From an uncultured Eubacteriales bacterium (GTDB lineage: Bacteria > Bacillota > Clostridia > Oscillospirales > Acutalibacteraceae): DNA of 7,573 nt. The DNA lies in NCBI GenBank assembly GCA_900320925.1, contig ONUD01000022.1, positions 1 to 7,573 of the forward strand, written 5' to 3'. A program made the translations under genes and the position numbers. The notes beneath the pieces were generated by a model. It was not told the DNA's origin. It did no database searches and saw nothing but the letters and a program-made list of their open reading frames with translations. Position 1 is the stretch's first letter; every line of letters starts with the position of its first letter. This document shows positions 1 to 5,776 of the stretch, piece after piece.

Positions 1-1
1 A

Positions 2-88
2 TATACAGGCGATATACTGCTGGTTGGTATTAACTATGACGAAGATACGAAAGAACATTCCTGCAAAATCCAAAAAATCAAAATGTAG
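2..88 (+). CDS. C-terminal end of a PD-(D/E)XK nuclease / AAA-ATPase-like protein (partial, 5' end outside window)
   Basis: Reading from base 2, an open frame of 28 codons runs to a TAG stop at 86-88. It contains GDILLVGINYD followed by TKEHSCKIQKI. From memory, a 'GDxxLVGINYD...T+EHxCxIEK' ending is the characteristic C-terminus of a large clostridial and Bacteroidetes family annotated as AAA family ATPase / PD-(D/E)XK nuclease domain protein (DUF1703-type). These proteins have an N-terminal AAA-ATPase-like region and a C-terminal nuclease-like fold, and are often multicopy; their role is not firmly known. Only the tail is present, so neither catalytic region can be examined. The stretch is visibly AT-richer than the genes that follow, which fits an accessory gene with separate history. 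The frame is too short to rest on coding statistics; the call depends on recognising the ending. Confidence 0.68.
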   Translation, partial: YTGDILLVGINYDEDTKEHSCKIQKIKM

Positions 89-236
89 TGTATTACCAAA
101 AGGAATAACAGCCAAGACCCGCTTATTATCACTCCTAAGAAGTCTAATAAATTTACACATTTTGTATTTCCGTCAGGAAAAAATATACACTTATAATTCC
201 CCTGCAACGACAAACAATACCAATGGGTGATAAGAG
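89..236 (+). promoter_or_regulatory. AT-rich intergenic region with candidate promoter (-10 TATAAT at 192-197) and a dyad
   Basis: No convincing gene lies between the nuclease tail and the adaptor gene. A perfect TATAAT is at 192-197, but the -35 side is weak: no TTGACA-like hexamer sits at 16-18 bp. Just upstream of the -10 is an inverted repeat, TTTCC (167-171) and GGAAA (176-180) around GTCA, with an outer pair TGTAT (163-167) and ATACA (185-189). A weak -35 next to a dyad is what an activated or repressed promoter can look like, but this is inference. GGTGAT at 226-231, five bases before the ATG at 237, is complementary to the 3' end of 16S rRNA and probably serves as the Shine-Dalgarno site. 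No convincing intrinsic terminator for the upstream gene was found here. Confidence 0.45.
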
Positions 237-1187
237 ATGAAGAGATATATTTACTTATGTCTGGCAACACTGGCCGTCAGTGCGGCTATCGTATTATCGG
301 GATATATGGTCAGGGGCAGTGCCGTGGAAGCAGAGATATGGGTACTTCAGCCGCAGGATATGGAAAACACCGTCACATCTTCCGGAAAGCTGCAATACCG
401 TTCGGGCAGTTCTGTCAAGAACGAGGAACTCGGCATTATCAAAGAGATGTTGGTCAATGACGGTGACAGCGTCAGCAAGGGAGATGTTCTGTTTTCGTAC
501 TATGCAGCGGAATTTGCTTCCCAGTATGCCGAAGCAGGCAGTCTGCTGAACAATCTTTCCGTGAAAGAGCAGGTTCTCGAGGAAGCCAAAAAATACTGCA
601 CTGTCAAGGAGGTCACCGCTCCCTCGGCAGGCAGAATTACCGGCATTTCCTGCCATACGGACGATATTGTCCCCAAGGGAACAGAGGTCGTACACCTGGC
701 GGACACAGACGAACTGGAAATCCCCGTGAACATCAGTGAAAACTATATTGCACGCATCCGCAGCGGTCAGACGGCCAATATCACTTTCCATGCTGTCCCC
801 GACAAGGTCTATACCGGAAAGGTCACCAAGATTGCCGAAGAAGCCGTACAGACAACCGGACTCAGCGGCAAGGAAACTACCATTGCCGTGACCGTCACGC
901 TGGATGAAAAAAAGGATGATCTCCTGCGAATCGGCTACAGTGCCGACTGCTCCATCGTGACCTCTGTCGATAAAAGTGTACTGGTCATTCCTTATGAGTA
1001 TCTCCGCTCCGATGAAGAGGGGGACTATGTCCTGTCTGCGGTCAGGGGCAGAGCCAAAAAAATAGCCGTCACCCTCGGCAAAGAATACCAGAACGGTGCC
1101 GCCGTTCTGTCGGGCATTCAGGAAAATGCCCCCATTATCAAAAATGCCGAAATCACCGACGGTCAGGCGATTATCATGAAACCATAA
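237..1187 (+). CDS. HlyD/MacA/YknX-type membrane fusion (adaptor) protein of an ABC exporter
   Basis: The 316-residue protein has a lysine/arginine start and one hydrophobic segment at about residues 5-24, with no lipobox cysteine, so it is probably anchored with the rest outside the membrane. Two lipoyl/biotinyl half-motifs are visible: GIIKEMLVNDGDSVSKGD from about 66, and TAPSAGRITG from about 127 continuing to a GTEVVHLAD ending near 156. Beta-barrel (about 160-240) and membrane-proximal (about 245-316) regions follow. Only about 37 residues separate the lipoyl halves, so the usual alpha-helical hairpin is very short; this suits a single-membrane cell where no outer-membrane channel is reached. 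Family members such as B. subtilis YknX work with a YknY-type ATPase and a YknZ-type permease. The permease gene follows after 15 bp, but no ATPase gene is in the window. The substrate cannot be read from the sequence. Confidence 0.88.
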   Translation: MKRYIYLCLATLAVSAAIVLSGYMVRGSAVEAEIWVLQPQDMENTVTSSGKLQYRSGSSVKNEELGIIKEMLVNDGDSVSKGDVLFSYYAAEFASQYAEAGSLLNNLSVKEQVLEEAKKYCTVKEVTAPSAGRITGISCHTDDIVPKGTEVVHLADTDELEIPVNISENYIARIRSGQTANITFHAVPDKVYTGKVTKIAEEAVQTTGLSGKETTIAVTVTLDEKKDDLLRIGYSADCSIVTSVDKSVLVIPYEYLRSDEEGDYVLSAVRGRAKKIAVTLGKEYQNGAAVLSGIQENAPIIKNAEITDGQAIIMKP

Positions 1188-1202
1188 GCGGAGGAACACC
1201 GA

Positions 1203-2381
1203 ATGCTGGAACTGATCATCAATGCCATCAGGGGGCTTTTCAGGAAAACGGCAAGAACCTTGCTGACGTTAAGCGGCATTGCCGTGGGAGTGGCAGCCGT
1301 TGTCATTGTCAGCCATATCGGTCAGTACGGCAATATGGCACTGACTGCCGAAATTGACGGTCTGGGCATGGGCGGCATTACCGTCAGCCTCAAAAAGCAG
1401 TCCGCACGCCTTTCCGAAAAAGAACTGGATATCATTCAGGCTCTCCCTTATGTGGAATACGCCATGCCCGTGATGTTTGAAGCAACGGATGCCTACATCC
1501 GTGACAAAAAAAGCAGTATCTGCTTGTGGGGCATTGACCGGACAGCCAAGGATGTCATCTCGCTCCAACTGCTTTACGGCAGGTTTCTGAATGCAGGAGA
1601 TATTTCCTCCCGCTCCCGCTGCTGCATGGTGGACAGGACCCTCGCTGTCGCTTACTACGGTACCGACAACGTGGTAGGCAAAAAACTCCTCATCAACAAT
1701 GGCGGTTCAGGGGCGGAATATGAAATCGTGGGAGTCATCAAAACCGGCAGCGGTATCCTGCAAAATGTCATGGGTTCGTATATTCCCAACTTTGTCTACG
1801 TTCCCTATACCGTCATGCAGAGCAACATGGGCAGCAGCAACTTCTCACAGATTGCCGTCAAAGTCAAGGAGGAATACGACAACGAAGTGGCAGGCAAAAA
1901 TATTATCAAAACCATGACCCGCAATGCCGATATACAGGATGCTTACACTTTCGTGAACCTCTCTCGCCAGAAAGAAAGCATCAGTCATATGCTCCGTATC
2001 TTTTCGTCAGTCCTGACGGCAGTCGGCATTATTTCCCTGTTGGTGGCGGGGCTGAGCATTATGAACGTCATGCTGGCAGCCGTGACGGAGCGTACCAGAG
2101 AAATCGGCATCAAAAAAGCACTTGGTGCTTCCCGCCGAATCATTGCCATGGAATTTCTGGCAGAGTCCGTTGCCCTGACCCTCACGGGGGCATTGGCAGG
2201 GATTATTTTCGGCATCATCGTATCCTGTGCAGGGGCGTGGATCTTGGGATTGACGGCAGTGCTGCAAACTGATATAATGACAGAAGTGTTATTGTTTTCG
2301 GTGGCAGTGGGAGCGGTGTTCGGACTGTACCCTGCCCTGAAAGCAGCAGGCTTGAAGCCTGTAGAAGCATTGAGGAGCTGA
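1203..2381 (+). CDS. MacB/YknZ-type ABC transporter permease (FtsX family)
   Basis: The protein has 392 residues, a usual length for this family. It shows the FtsX/MacB layout: one N-terminal membrane helix (about 20-38), a large extracytoplasmic MacB-core-like domain (about 40-260), and three C-terminal helices (about 267-292, 322-346 and 358-378). The motif TERTREIGIKKALGAS (about 295-310), between the second and third helices, is the cytoplasmic signature contacting the ATPase. The ending PALKAAGLKPVEALRS is also typical. GGAGGA at 1190-1195 precedes the ATG by seven bases. With the adaptor gene upstream it should form a MacAB/YknXYZ-like mechanotransmission exporter for peptides, toxic compounds or lipids; the substrate is unknown. 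There is no nucleotide-binding domain in this protein or in its neighbours, so the ATPase must be encoded elsewhere or shared. Confidence 0.93.
   Translation: MLELIINAIRGLFRKTARTLLTLSGIAVGVAAVVIVSHIGQYGNMALTAEIDGLGMGGITVSLKKQSARLSEKELDIIQALPYVEYAMPVMFEATDAYIRDKKSSICLWGIDRTAKDVISLQLLYGRFLNAGDISSRSRCCMVDRTLAVAYYGTDNVVGKKLLINNGGSGAEYEIVGVIKTGSGILQNVMGSYIPNFVYVPYTVMQSNMGSSNFSQIAVKVKEEYDNEVAGKNIIKTMTRNADIQDAYTFVNLSRQKESISHMLRIFSSVLTAVGIISLLVAGLSIMNVMLAAVTERTREIGIKKALGASRRIIAMEFLAESVALTLTGALAGIIFGIIVSCAGAWILGLTAVLQTDIMTEVLLFSVAVGAVFGLYPALKAAGLKPVEALRS
2250..2278 (+). promoter_or_regulatory. Candidate sigma-A promoter inside the permease gene, ahead of DUF6873-DUF6062
   Basis: TTGACG at 2250-2255 and TATAAT at 2273-2278 are separated by exactly 17 bases and match 11 of 12 positions of the TTGACA/TATAAT consensus. 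It lies in the last 130 bases of the permease gene. Transcription would start near 2285, leaving a leader of about 100 bases before the GTG at 2387. Because it overlaps codons for a membrane protein, coincidence is possible, but no other site in the window except 3789-3817 matches as well. Confidence 0.55.
2373..2377 (+). promoter_or_regulatory. Ribosome binding site AGGAG fixing the GTG start of the DUF6873 gene
   Basis: AGGAG lies in the last codons of the permease gene, nine bases before the GTG at 2387. The ATG at 2382 is in another frame and meets TGA after two codons, so GTG is the sensible start. The next in-frame ATG, inside VIMSDY, has no comparable site. Confidence 0.7.
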
Positions 2382-2386
2382 ATGCG

Positions 2387-3142
2387 GTGAAATGGGTGCA
2401 GCGGCCGAATCTGCCCGAAGCAAGGGTGTGTGAAGTCATCATGTCGGACTACCGCCCTGCTTTCAAAAGCGAACTGGAAAAAGCAGGGATTCGTGTCCGT
2501 GTACCGAAGCGTCTGCCCATGATTGACGGAGCGGAAGCCTACCATGCCGATATGAGTAACTGCTATCTCGGAAACGGCAGGCTCTGGACAGCCGATATGC
2601 TGGACAGTCCCGTGACTGCCAAAATGCCTTTGCTGAACATCTGCATTGTGGGAAGATATGTCATCTGCCATACCAAAAAGGCCTACCGTCCCATTCTTGC
2701 CGTCTTGCAGTCGGAGGGCATGACCATTCTCCACACCAATCAAGGATATGCCAAATGTGCCTGTGCCGTCGTAGGGGAAAATGCCATCATTACCGCCGAC
2801 CCCTCCATTATCCGCTTGTGCCGTGCCGAGGGCATTGATGTACTGCCCGTTTCCCAAGGGGATATTGCACTGGACGGCTATCCCTACGGCTTCATCGGCG
2901 GCTGCTGCGGAATGCTCGACCCCCACACGCTTGCGTTCAGCGGCAATATCGCCCTGCACAGGGACTATCACAATATCCGTTCCTTTGCACGGAATTACGG
3001 CATTTCCCTGTACTCCCTTACCAACACTCCCCTCTACGACATCGGCGGTATCCTGCCAATCAGGAATGCAGAAAACAGCTCCACTCTATTCGGAAAGGAT
3101 GGTCAACATGCAGGAAAATATTTGCAGTATCCCCATCAATGA
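2387..3142 (+). CDS. DUF6873 family protein, predicted pentein (GME) fold, function unknown
   Basis: This 251-residue cytosolic protein has no signal peptide or membrane segment. It matches, from memory, the clostridial family named 'DUF6873 family GME fold protein', i.e. the pentein or guanidino-group-modifying-enzyme fold shared by arginine deiminase, dimethylargininase and amidinotransferase. Visible conserved-looking segments are YHADMSN (52-58), QGYAKCAC (119-126), ENAIITADPS (131-140), GFIGGCCGML (168-177) and PLYDIGGILPI (215-225). The repeated pattern of a strand, a glycine turn and an acidic residue suits the pseudo-fivefold pentein fold. H53, D55 and C124/C126 or C173/C174 are candidate active-site residues, but which, if any, are catalytic cannot be decided here. 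It starts five bases after the permease stop and its last 35 bases overlap the DUF6062 gene. The tail after about residue 225 lies mostly in that overlap and may be lineage-specific. Confidence 0.78.
   Translation: MKWVQRPNLPEARVCEVIMSDYRPAFKSELEKAGIRVRVPKRLPMIDGAEAYHADMSNCYLGNGRLWTADMLDSPVTAKMPLLNICIVGRYVICHTKKAYRPILAVLQSEGMTILHTNQGYAKCACAVVGENAIITADPSIIRLCRAEGIDVLPVSQGDIALDGYPYGFIGGCCGMLDPHTLAFSGNIALHRDYHNIRSFARNYGISLYSLTNTPLYDIGGILPIRNAENSSTLFGKDGQHAGKYLQYPHQ
3094..3099 (+). promoter_or_regulatory. Ribosome binding site AAAGGA for the DUF6062 gene
   Basis: AAAGGA is eight bases before the ATG at 3108, inside the end of the DUF6873 gene. It selects 3108 over the in-frame ATG at 3099, whose first base is part of this site, and over much earlier in-frame starts that lie out of phase within DUF6873. 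Confidence 0.65.
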
Positions 3143-3827
3143 TGTGTTCATGCCAAAGGACGGCTGTCCGATGTGCAGAATGAGAGATATGCTGGAACAA
3201 CGGAAAGCAGAGTATATCACAGGTTCCGCCATGATGGAGCCGAATGTCAGAATCCGCACCAATGAAGAGGGATTCTGCTACAGGCATTTTTCGATGATGA
3301 TAAAGCTCGGCAAGCGTCTTTCCAATGCCCTGATACTGGAAAGCCACTTACAGAGGGTAGCAGAAGAAATCGTGCTGACGAATCCCAAAGGCAAGTTTGA
3401 CAAAAAACGGCTTGCCGCCCTGCAAAGCATGACAAAAGACTGTTTTATCTGTCGGGATATCAGGGACAATATGGAAAATATGGTGCGAATTGTCCATGCC
3501 ATGTGGATGAGTGAACCTGAATTTCGGGAACTGTATGCACAGCAGCCGTACATATGTCTGGAACATTACACCATGCTGCTGGATGTTGACCAGAAAGGAC
3601 TCGGAAAAAACTATGACGACTTCTACAAGGCAACCCTTGCATTGACAGGAGGCTATCTGGCATCACTCAGGGAAGATATCACCCATTTTTGCCGTATGTT
3701 TGACTACCGTAATGCCGAAGCCGACTGGGGCAATTCCCGTGACAGCATTGAACGCTCGGTGGCATTTCTCACGGGTGAAAAAGCAGTGTTGACAGAAGAC
3801 GGTTTTGAGAATACAATAGAACCGTAA
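3108..3827 (+). CDS. DUF6062 family protein with duplicated CxxC...CxxH modules, function unknown
   Basis: The chosen start gives 239 residues beginning MQENICSIPIND; the open frame extends much farther upstream, but that part is a shadow of the DUF6873 gene. It matches the clostridial DUF6062 family (recognised from memory). Two copies of one cysteine/histidine arrangement are visible: C20-x2-C23 with GFC57-x2-H60, and C112-x2-C115 with C150-x2-H153, with 33 and 34 residues between the halves. This looks like a tandem duplication of a zinc- or cofactor-binding module. A helical stretch (about 165-200) follows and then ADWGNSRDSIERSVAFLTG (205-223), which looks conserved. No signal peptide or membrane helix is present, so it is probably cytosolic. 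The 35-base overlap with DUF6873 implies translational coupling and a shared process. Metal binding is inference; the molecular function is unknown. Confidence 0.82.
   Translation: MQENICSIPINDVFMPKDGCPMCRMRDMLEQRKAEYITGSAMMEPNVRIRTNEEGFCYRHFSMMIKLGKRLSNALILESHLQRVAEEIVLTNPKGKFDKKRLAALQSMTKDCFICRDIRDNMENMVRIVHAMWMSEPEFRELYAQQPYICLEHYTMLLDVDQKGLGKNYDDFYKATLALTGGYLASLREDITHFCRMFDYRNAEADWGNSRDSIERSVAFLTGEKAVLTEDGFENTIEP
3789..3817 (+). promoter_or_regulatory. Candidate sigma-A promoter inside the DUF6062 gene, ahead of DUF1015-thrH
   Basis: A perfect TTGACA at 3789-3794 and TACAAT at 3812-3817 are separated by exactly 17 bases, matching the consensus at 11 of 12 positions. It sits in the last 40 bases of the DUF6062 gene. 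Transcription would begin near 3824, giving a leader of about 30 bases that carries the AGGAG and AAAGGA sites before the ATG at 3855. This suggests DUF1015-thrH can be expressed apart from the genes upstream. Confidence 0.62.
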
Positions 3828-3854
3828 TCATTTGTGGAAAAGGAGAAAGGAAAC

Positions 3855-5126
3855 ATGGCAGAAATCAAACCGTTTCAGTCACTGAGGTTTACCGACAAAG
3901 CCGGTTCTATCCAGGAACTGGTATGCCCGCCGTATGACATCATCAGCGAAGAGCAAAGACAAGGCTATCTTCAGCAAAATGCCAACAACATTATCCGTCT
4001 GGAGCTTCCAAAGGGAGAACAGCCTTATGCCGCCGCAGGAGCAACCCTCCAAGAGTGGCTTGACAAGGGTATCCTCAAAAAAGATGACAAGCCCGGTATC
4101 TATATCTACGAGGAAGAATTTTCTATCAACGGTATCCATGCCAAGGTCAAGGGCTGTATTGTCAGGGTGAAGTTAGAGGAGTTTTCCAAGGGCATTGTCC
4201 TGCCCCATGAGGAAACGCTGTCCAAAGCCAAGGAGGATCGCCTGAACCTGATGAAAGCAACCCACTGTAATTTCAGTCAGATCTACTCCCTGTACATGGA
4301 CGAAGAACACCGCATTATCTCCCGTCTGGACAGGCTCTCACAAGGAAAACCTGTCACGGAACTGACAGACGGTCAGGGCGTGACACATCGCTTGTGGATC
4401 GTGACCGACGAGGAGGAAATCAGGGCAGTTTGCCGTGACTTTGCCGACAAGAAGCTTTACATAGCAGACGGACACCACCGTTATGAAACTGCCCTCAACT
4501 ACCGTAACGACTGTCATGAAAACGGCATTGGTGACGGCGGAGAGAATGATGTAATGATGATGCTGGTGGACATGGAGCATCCCGGATTGGTCGTACTGCC
4601 AACCCATCGTCTGGTACGTGACCTTGCCGTGTTCGATGAAGCCAAGCTGCTGGATGACTGCAAGGCATACTTTGATATCACGGAGGAAGAGGACTTGCAG
4701 AGTGCCGAGGACAAGCTTGGACAACTGTACAAAGCAGGCAAAAAGGCCTTTGCCTTTTACAGCGGCGGAAACGGTTACAAGCTGATGGTACTCAAGGATG
4801 AAAATGTGCTGGCAGAACTGCTGCCCGATAAGAGCAAGGCTTCTCAAGGTTTGGATGTGACGGTTCTGCATACACTGGTGCTGGAGAAAATTTTCGGCAT
4901 TGATGCGGACAACATGGCAAAACAAATCAATCTGACGTATACAAGACTGCTGGAGGAAGCCGTGGAGAGCGTCAGGAACGGCAAAGCACAGTGTGCCTTT
5001 TTGCTGAATCCCACCCGTGTGACCGAAATCAGGGACGTTGCCGCCGCAGGGGAGAAAATGCCGCAGAAGTCCACGTATTTTTATCCCAAACTGGTAACAG
5101 GACTGGTTATGAATCAATTATTTTGA
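3855..5126 (+). CDS. DUF1015 family protein (PF06245/COG4198-like), putative ParB/Srx-fold relative
   Basis: The start ATG at 3855 is preceded by AGGAG (3841-3845) and AAAGGA (3847-3852); an in-frame GTG at 3834 lacks such a site. The 423-residue product is full length for the family. Family landmarks are PPYDII (25-30), IRLELPKG (47-54), LPHEETLSKAKEDRL (116-130), ADGHHRYETAL (204-214), LPTHRLV (248-254) and the ending KMPQKSTYFYPKL (401-413). The GHHR segment resembles the phosphate-handling loop of ParB, sulfiredoxin and the ADP-dependent serine kinase SerK, which suggests phosphotransfer or nucleotide chemistry; this comparison is inference. From memory, DUF1015 genes often stand near serA/serC in other anaerobes, and here the next gene, thrH, acts on phosphoserine and homoserine. 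A role in serine metabolism is therefore the leading hypothesis, but no activity can be assigned. Confidence 0.88.
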   Translation: MAEIKPFQSLRFTDKAGSIQELVCPPYDIISEEQRQGYLQQNANNIIRLELPKGEQPYAAAGATLQEWLDKGILKKDDKPGIYIYEEEFSINGIHAKVKGCIVRVKLEEFSKGIVLPHEETLSKAKEDRLNLMKATHCNFSQIYSLYMDEEHRIISRLDRLSQGKPVTELTDGQGVTHRLWIVTDEEEIRAVCRDFADKKLYIADGHHRYETALNYRNDCHENGIGDGGENDVMMMLVDMEHPGLVVLPTHRLVRDLAVFDEAKLLDDCKAYFDITEEEDLQSAEDKLGQLYKAGKKAFAFYSGGNGYKLMVLKDENVLAELLPDKSKASQGLDVTVLHTLVLEKIFGIDADNMAKQINLTYTRLLEEAVESVRNGKAQCAFLLNPTRVTEIRDVAAAGEKMPQKSTYFYPKLVTGLVMNQLF

Positions 5127-5139
5127 AGGAGAATGAAAA

Positions 5140-5739
5140 ATGGAGATTGTTTGTTTAGACTTAGAGGGCGTACTGGTTCCCGAAATATGGATTGCATTTG
5201 CACAGGCAAGCGGTATCCCCGAACTGAAAAGAACCACCCGTGATGAACCGGATTATGACAAGCTGATGAAATGGCGTCTGGGCATCCTGAAAGAGCATGG
5301 ACTGGGTCTGAAAGAAATACAGGACACCATTGCCAAAATCGACCCTATCCCCGGTGCCAAGGAATTTTTGGACGAGCTTCGTTCTCTGACACAGGTCATT
5401 ATTATCAGCGATACCTTTACACAGTTTGCCAAGCCGTTGATGGCAAAGCTGGGCTATCCCACCATTTTCTGCAATTCACTGGAGGTAGCAGACAATGGAG
5501 AAATTACGGGCTTCAAGATGAGAATCGAAAATTCCAAGTATACCACCGTTAAGGCTCTCCAGTCCATTGGTTATGATACCATTGCCAGCGGTGACAGTTA
5601 CAACGACCTCGGCATGATTCAGGCAAGCAAGGCGGGCTTCCTTTTCAAGAGTACCGACAAAATTAAGGCAGACCATCCTGAACTGCCTGCTTACGAAACC
5701 TATGAGGAGCTTTTAGCAGCCATCAAGGAACAACTGTAA
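5140..5739 (+). CDS. thrH: ThrH: bifunctional phosphoserine phosphatase / homoserine phosphotransferase (HAD family)
   Basis: The 199-residue protein begins MEIVCLDLEGVLVPEIWIAF, almost the same as Pseudomonas ThrH as I remember it. HAD motifs are complete: nucleophile D7 with E9 in DLEGVL (the E replaces the second aspartate of the usual DxDxT and is normal for ThrH), motif II S90-D-T, motif III lysine K133 in NSKYTTV, and motif IV GDSYND (151-156). The TRDEPDYDKLMKWRL segment (33-47) is the cap region. ThrH dephosphorylates O-phospho-L-serine, the last step of serine synthesis, and can pass the phosphate to homoserine to make the threonine precursor O-phosphohomoserine. AAGGAG at 5126-5131 overlaps the DUF1015 stop codon, and the gap is 13 bases, so the two genes are almost certainly co-transcribed. 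It may be the only SerB-type enzyme of this organism, which the window cannot show. Confidence 0.94.
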   Translation: MEIVCLDLEGVLVPEIWIAFAQASGIPELKRTTRDEPDYDKLMKWRLGILKEHGLGLKEIQDTIAKIDPIPGAKEFLDELRSLTQVIIISDTFTQFAKPLMAKLGYPTIFCNSLEVADNGEITGFKMRIENSKYTTVKALQSIGYDTIASGDSYNDLGMIQASKAGFLFKSTDKIKADHPELPAYETYEELLAAIKEQL

Positions 5740-5742
5740 AAC

Positions 5743-5776
5743 AAAAACAGCAGTAAGTGGTTACTGCTGTTTTTTT
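5743..5776. terminator. Bidirectional intrinsic terminator between thrH and queF
   Basis: ACAGCAGTAA (5747-5756) and TTACTGCTGT (5761-5770) form a perfect 10-bp stem around GTGG. The stem is extended by A-T pairs 5743-5746 with 5771-5774. On the plus strand six T's follow (5771-5776); on the minus strand the 5743-5746 run reads as T's. It begins four bases after the thrH stop and touches the queF stop codon (5775-5777), so it serves both converging operons. Confidence 0.92.

Noticed and set aside
24..270. Small open frames on both strands near the left edge (24-230 plus, 34-270 minus)
   Set aside because: Both overlap the recognisable nuclease C-terminus or the promoter spacer and show no ribosome site or known motif.
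294..1199. Long minus-strand open frame (301 codons) opposite the adaptor gene
   Set aside because: It is a shadow: its product is of low-complexity, unconvincing composition, it has no plausible ribosome site, and the plus-strand frame encodes a recognisable membrane fusion protein with lipoyl motifs.
1985..2971. Minus-strand open frame of 328 codons across the permease/DUF6873 junction
   Set aside because: It spans two recognised plus-strand genes and resembles no family I know; long antisense frames are expected in genes with this codon bias.
2781..3107. N-terminal extension of the DUF6062 frame
   Set aside because: The frame is open but overlaps most of the second half of DUF6873 in another phase, reads as proline/serine/threonine-rich shadow sequence, and lacks a ribosome site; AAAGGA supports the start at 3108.
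4338..5117. Minus-strand open frame of 259 codons opposite DUF1015
   Set aside because: Shadow of a well-conserved gene with clear family motifs on the plus strand; no ribosome site or recognisable domain.
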